A stretch of DNA of 64,000 nucleotides from DATAOG01 sp963753685 (GTDB lineage Bacteria > Pseudomonadota > Alphaproteobacteria > Geminicoccales > Geminicoccaceae), in assembly GCA_963753685.1 (NCBI GenBank), contig CAVWDE010000028.1:1-64000 (forward strand). Reading direction: 5' to 3'. Under the pieces are notes generated by a model. The model ran no database searches, had not been told where the DNA came from, and worked only from the letters and a program-made list of their open reading frames with translations. The position numbers and the translations under genes were made by a program. Of the stretch, positions 60,698-64,000 are shown piece by piece. How positions within the stretch are numbered: the stretch's first letter is position 1; every line of letters begins with the position of its first letter.

Positions 60698-60980
60698 CGG
60701 GTGGTCCTCGATTCGAGCGCCGCGCCGATCGCCGCGCTCCCACCACCCAAAGCCCCGCAGCGACACGAGGCGGCGCCCGGCTGCCGGTCTTCAGACGGGC
60801 GGCAGCCCACGCCCCATGGACGCTCGCTTGGCCGAGGAAGTCCAGTCGAATCTGCGCCCAACAGGAAGCAAACGCGCCGTATTGGTTGTCGCCTGGGCAG
60901 GCCTCGCCGCCTCTCGGAGTTTGCGGACCTCGCCCAGCCCGACTCGCGATTTCAGCCGAAAGCATCCGACGCCGTCGGAT

Positions 60981-61258
60981 TCAACCCAATTCGCCAACCG
61001 ATCGCCGATCACATGGTGTGCCCTCGCGCTCCGCTTCTTCGGCCAGGCGGCGCTGATGGGCCCTGAGCTTCACCCCCCACTCCCGTTCCCACTCCTCTGG
61101 GCTGGCCGCTGCTTTCGGCACGATCAGATAGCCGCCGCGTCTCTCGGTTTCTTGGGGCGAATATTTCGCAATAAGAGCGTTATAAGCGCGAAATGCCTGG
61201 ACATTTCCCTGAGCCGCCAGGTTGCGCAATTGCAGGAGAACAAGCTCCAGCGTTGAGC
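60981..61258 (-). pseudogene. C-terminal remnant of a DUF5681-like protein
   Basis: The reverse strand encodes LELVLLQLRNLAAQGNVQAF, then RRGGYLIVPKAAASPEEWER and a helical basic tail, with the stop at 60981. This resembles the C-terminal end of DUF5681 proteins, which often accompany mobile DNA. The N-terminal half is missing: upstream of about 61258 the DNA instead encodes an hsdM tail on the other strand. The open frame runs on antisense to hsdM without a proper start. The junction marks a recombination or deletion endpoint. Confidence 0.55.
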
Positions 61259-61261
61259 GGC

Positions 61262-62036
61262 TGCGACGCTGGCCGTCCTCGACGATAACCTGCCGCGCTA
61301 CATCGACAGCACCGAGCCCGAAGACCTGCAGGACATCGACGGCCACCTGCGCGGCGGCATCCCTGAGCGCGACCTCGATGCGCTTGCCGACTACTGGCAT
61401 GTCCTACCTGGTGTCCGCGCCGCCTTGTTTGAATTGGCGGGCCGCCCTGGCTTCGCCCGCCTCAAGCTGCCGCTCACAGAGGTGAAGCCCGCCATCTTCG
61501 GGCACGCCGAGTTCACCGACTTCATCCAGACGGCCGCCCGGCGCTTTGCCGACTGGCGCACCACCACTACGCCGCGCCTCACCGAGTTCGGCAAGGACGG
61601 CCACCCCAAGACGCTAATCGAGAGCATCGCCGAGGATCTTCTGGCCACGTTCCGCCAGGCACCGCTGCTCGATGTCGAGCGCGGCGAGTCGATTGTACTG
61701 GCTGGCATCCATGCCGCCACGAAGCTCGTCGCACGAGGCCCAGAGCGACGAGGGGGCTACTACTGCAACTCCGCGCCCGTAAACGCGCAGAAGGCGAGCA
61801 AGGGACAGGGTGATGCGGTGGTGCACATAAGCGCGGCTGCACTGTCCAGCATTGTAGTAACGCTTCCGACTCTCCCCGAACAAGCCGCCATCGCCGCCGT
61901 GCTCTCCGACATGGACGCCGAGCTGGCGGCGCTGGAGGCACGGCGCGACAAGACCCGCGACCTCAAGCAGGCGATGATGCAGGAGCTGCTCACCGGCAAG
62001 ACGCGGCTCGTTCCCACCGGAGGCGCCCATGCCTGA
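61262..62036 (+). pseudogene. Chimera of hsdM C-terminus fused in frame to hsdS C-terminus
   Basis: The frame starts without a proper initiation codon. It encodes the HsdM tail DNLPRYIDSTEPEDLQDIDG, then LADYWHVLPGVRAALFE and LIESIAEDLLATFRQAPLLD. It then switches, at about 61675-61750, to the end of a specificity subunit: VVHISAAALSSIVV, PTLPEQAAIAAVLSDMDAEL and MMQELLTGKTRLV. The methylase catalytic domain and the target-recognition domains of HsdS are absent. It is a remnant of a large deletion; TTG at 61425 could start a 203-residue product. The stop overlaps the hsdR start by eight bases. Confidence 0.82.
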
Positions 62037-64000
62037 GCAACCCCGCTCCGAACGCAAGACGCAGAACCGCGTCATCGCCCTGTTCACCGACCCGGCGCGG
62101 CCCGACAGCCTCGGCTACCGCTACCTCGGCGAATGGAACAAGCGGGAGAACAACCGCGCCATCGAGACGGCGCTCCTGCGCGACAACCTGACGGCCCGCG
62201 GCTACTCCGCCGCGCACATCTCCGCCGCCCTGCAGAAGCTGGAGACCGCCGCCGACTCGACGGGCATCACGCTCTACCAGGCCAACCTGCGCACCTACCA
62301 GCTCCTGCGCTACGGCGTGCCGGTGCAGATCGCCGCGGGCCAGGCGCACGAGACGGTGCACCTGATCGACTGGGAGCACCCGGAGAAGAACGACTTCGCG
62401 CTGGCCGAGGAGGTGACGCTGAAGGGCGGCTACGAGCGCCGGCCGGACATCGTGCTCTATCTCAACGGCATCGCCATCGCGGTGATCGAGCTCAAGCGCA
62501 GCTCGGTGGAGCTGGCCGACGGCGTGCGCCAGCTCATCACCAACCAGGAGGAGATCTTCAACAAGGGCTTCTTCAGCACCGTGCAGCTCGTGCTTGGCGG
62601 GCAGCGACTCGCAGGGGCTGCGCTACGGCACCACCGGCACGCCGGAGCAGTTCTTCGTGGAGTGGAAGGACGAGGCGCCGCAGCCGGCGCGGCGCCCGCC
62701 GCCGGAGCGCTCCTCGACCGGCCGCTGGCGCAGCTGTGCAACAAGGCCCGGCTGCTCGACCTGATCCGCAACTTCATCATCTTCGACGCCGGCCAGAAGA
62801 AGGTGCCGCGACCGCATCAGTTCGTCGGCGTGAAGGCCGCGCAGGAACGCATCGCCAAGCGCGAGGGCGGCGTCATCTGGCACACCCAGGGCAGCGGCAA
62901 GAGCATCCTGATGGTGCTGGTCGCCAAGTGGCTGCTGGAGCACGACCCCGAGGCGCGCATCCTCGTCATCACCGACCGCGACGAGCTGGACAAGCAGATC
63001 GAGGGGGTGATGAAGAACGCCGGGGTCATCGGCGCCGAGTCGCCTTCGCCGCGCATCACGTCGCGGGCGGAGTTCGTGGAGAAGCTCGGCGCGGCCACGC
63101 CGCGCCTGCTGTGCGCGCTCATCCACAAGTTCGACGCTGCCGACCTCAAGGGCGAGCCCCCGCCCGTCAGCGGGCGCTTCTACGTGTTCGTGGACGAGTG
63201 CCACCGCACCCAGGGTGGCGACATGAACAAGCAGATGAAGCGCTGGCTGGAGGGCGCGATCTTCATCGGCTTCACCGGCACGCCGCTCCTGCGCAAGGAC
63301 AAGCTGATGACGCGGGACGTCTTCGGCACCTACATCCACACCTACAAGTTCCACGAGGGCGTGGCCGACGGCGTCATCCTGGACCTGAAGTACGAGGCCC
63401 GCGACGTGCCGCAGCGGCTCACCTCGCAGGCCGCCATCGACACAGTGGTTCGAGCAGAAGACCAAGGGCCTCAACAACTTCCAGAAGGCGGTCCTGCGCA
63501 AGCGCTGGGCGACGATGGAGGAGCTGATGAGCGCCGGCGAGCGCAAGCAGCGCATCATCGCCGACATCATCGAGGACTTCAGCCTCAAGCCGCGGCTGAA
63601 CAACGACCGCGGCACGGCGATCCTGGTCGTCGCCTCGATCTACGACGCCTGCCACTACTTCCGGCTGCTGCAGAACACGAGCTTCGGCCCGTACTGCGGG
63701 ATCATCACCTCCTACGAGCCGAACCACAACGCGATCTCGCGCGAGCCCGCCAACAGCGACGAGCGCTACAAGTTCGACACCTACACGCAGCACGTCCTCA
63801 AGAACGGCCAGACCACCAAGCAGTACGAGGACGAGGCCAAGCGCCGCTTCATCGAGGAGCCGGCGAACATGAAGCTGCTGATCGTCGTCAGCAAGCTCCT
63901 GACCGGCTTCGATGCGCCGAGCTGCACCTACATCTACCTCGACAACGAGCTGCGCGACCACAACCTGTTCCAGGCCATCTGCCGCACCAACCGGCTCGAT
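62029..64000 (+). pseudogene. hsdR: Type I restriction enzyme R subunit, frameshifted and incomplete at the window edge
   Basis: ATG at 62029 begins an HsdR protein. The N-terminal nuclease region holds RRPDIVLYLNG...AVIELKRSS (PD-ExK type). The translocase follows with Walker A HTQGSGKS, DECH (VDECHRTQGG) and GFTGTPLLRKD. The frame changes three times: near 62597, near 62700 and near 63443. Between these points the encoded sequence is well conserved (for example SDSQGLRYGTTGTPEQFF, and WFEQKTKGLNNFQKAVLRKRW, given here as WFEQKTKGLNNF and QKAVLRKRW). It continues to the last base. With the broken hsdM/hsdS it is unlikely to be functional. Confidence 0.88.

Overview
The window comes from a very GC-rich alphaproteobacterial chromosome. 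The support is the 16S rRNA (typical alphaproteobacterial helices), a MucR/Ros-type zinc-finger regulator, the dapA-smpB pair and the general gene content. I cannot place it below class; Rhodospirillales-like is only an impression. There are no CRISPR arrays or recognisable insertion sequences. Several otherwise intact genes carry single-base frameshifts, which points either to recent decay or to residual assembly errors.

Layout. 1-2960: a ribosomal RNA operon read leftward (promoter near 2890, 16S, tRNA-Ile, then the start of 23S). Its spacer lacks tRNA-Ala and is filled with a purine-rich repeat in both orientations. 2959-15594: housekeeping and transport genes. These are an M23 endopeptidase, clpB with a heat-shock-like promoter, an NMT1/SsuA-type ABC importer, an AcrAB-type efflux pair and prmC. 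15974-24300: a methyltransferase, a UPF0173 hydrolase, a GNAT enzyme, a frameshifted lipoprotein, an FGGY kinase with a DhnA-type aldolase, a DNA glycosylase, a nucleotidyltransferase/DUF433 pair, smpB and dapA. 24621-28946: a lytic transglycosylase, a frameshifted haloacid dehalogenase, a serine/threonine dehydratase and folB.

29061-37653 looks like a periplasmic oxidation region. A Tat-exported Rieske protein lies directly upstream of a PQQ-dependent alcohol dehydrogenase whose active site has the Asp-x-Asp signature of lanthanide-dependent enzymes. Three small secreted proteins of unknown function follow, then an MFS transporter and a convergent FecCD/FepB-type metallophore importer. No cytochrome c, XoxJ or XoxG gene is present, so the Rieske protein is a possible electron acceptor.

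37943-50336: an Asp/Glu racemase-like protein; a translationally coupled RimK-type ATP-grasp ligase and GNAT-C39 peptidase fusion (a predicted but poorly characterised peptide-modification system); tadA; an EEP-family phosphoesterase; GDP-fucose synthesis (gmd, fcl); an acyl-CoA synthetase; apaG; a PAS-GGDEF cyclase; mucR; and a short-chain dehydrogenase. 50523-57403: a trehalose-from-glycogen locus with an unusual in-frame GlgX/TreX-TreZ fusion followed by treY, which carries two frameshifts.

57404-64000 is accessory DNA. It holds a 26-base tRNA-Ser 3-prime remnant, a cluster of CAGGGA repeats, a module of DUF3489, a 69-codon gene, DUF2924 and a large serine recombinase, and a truncated DUF5681-like gene. 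This abuts a broken type I restriction locus: an hsdM tail fused in frame to an hsdS tail, then an hsdR with three frameshifts that runs off the end of the window.
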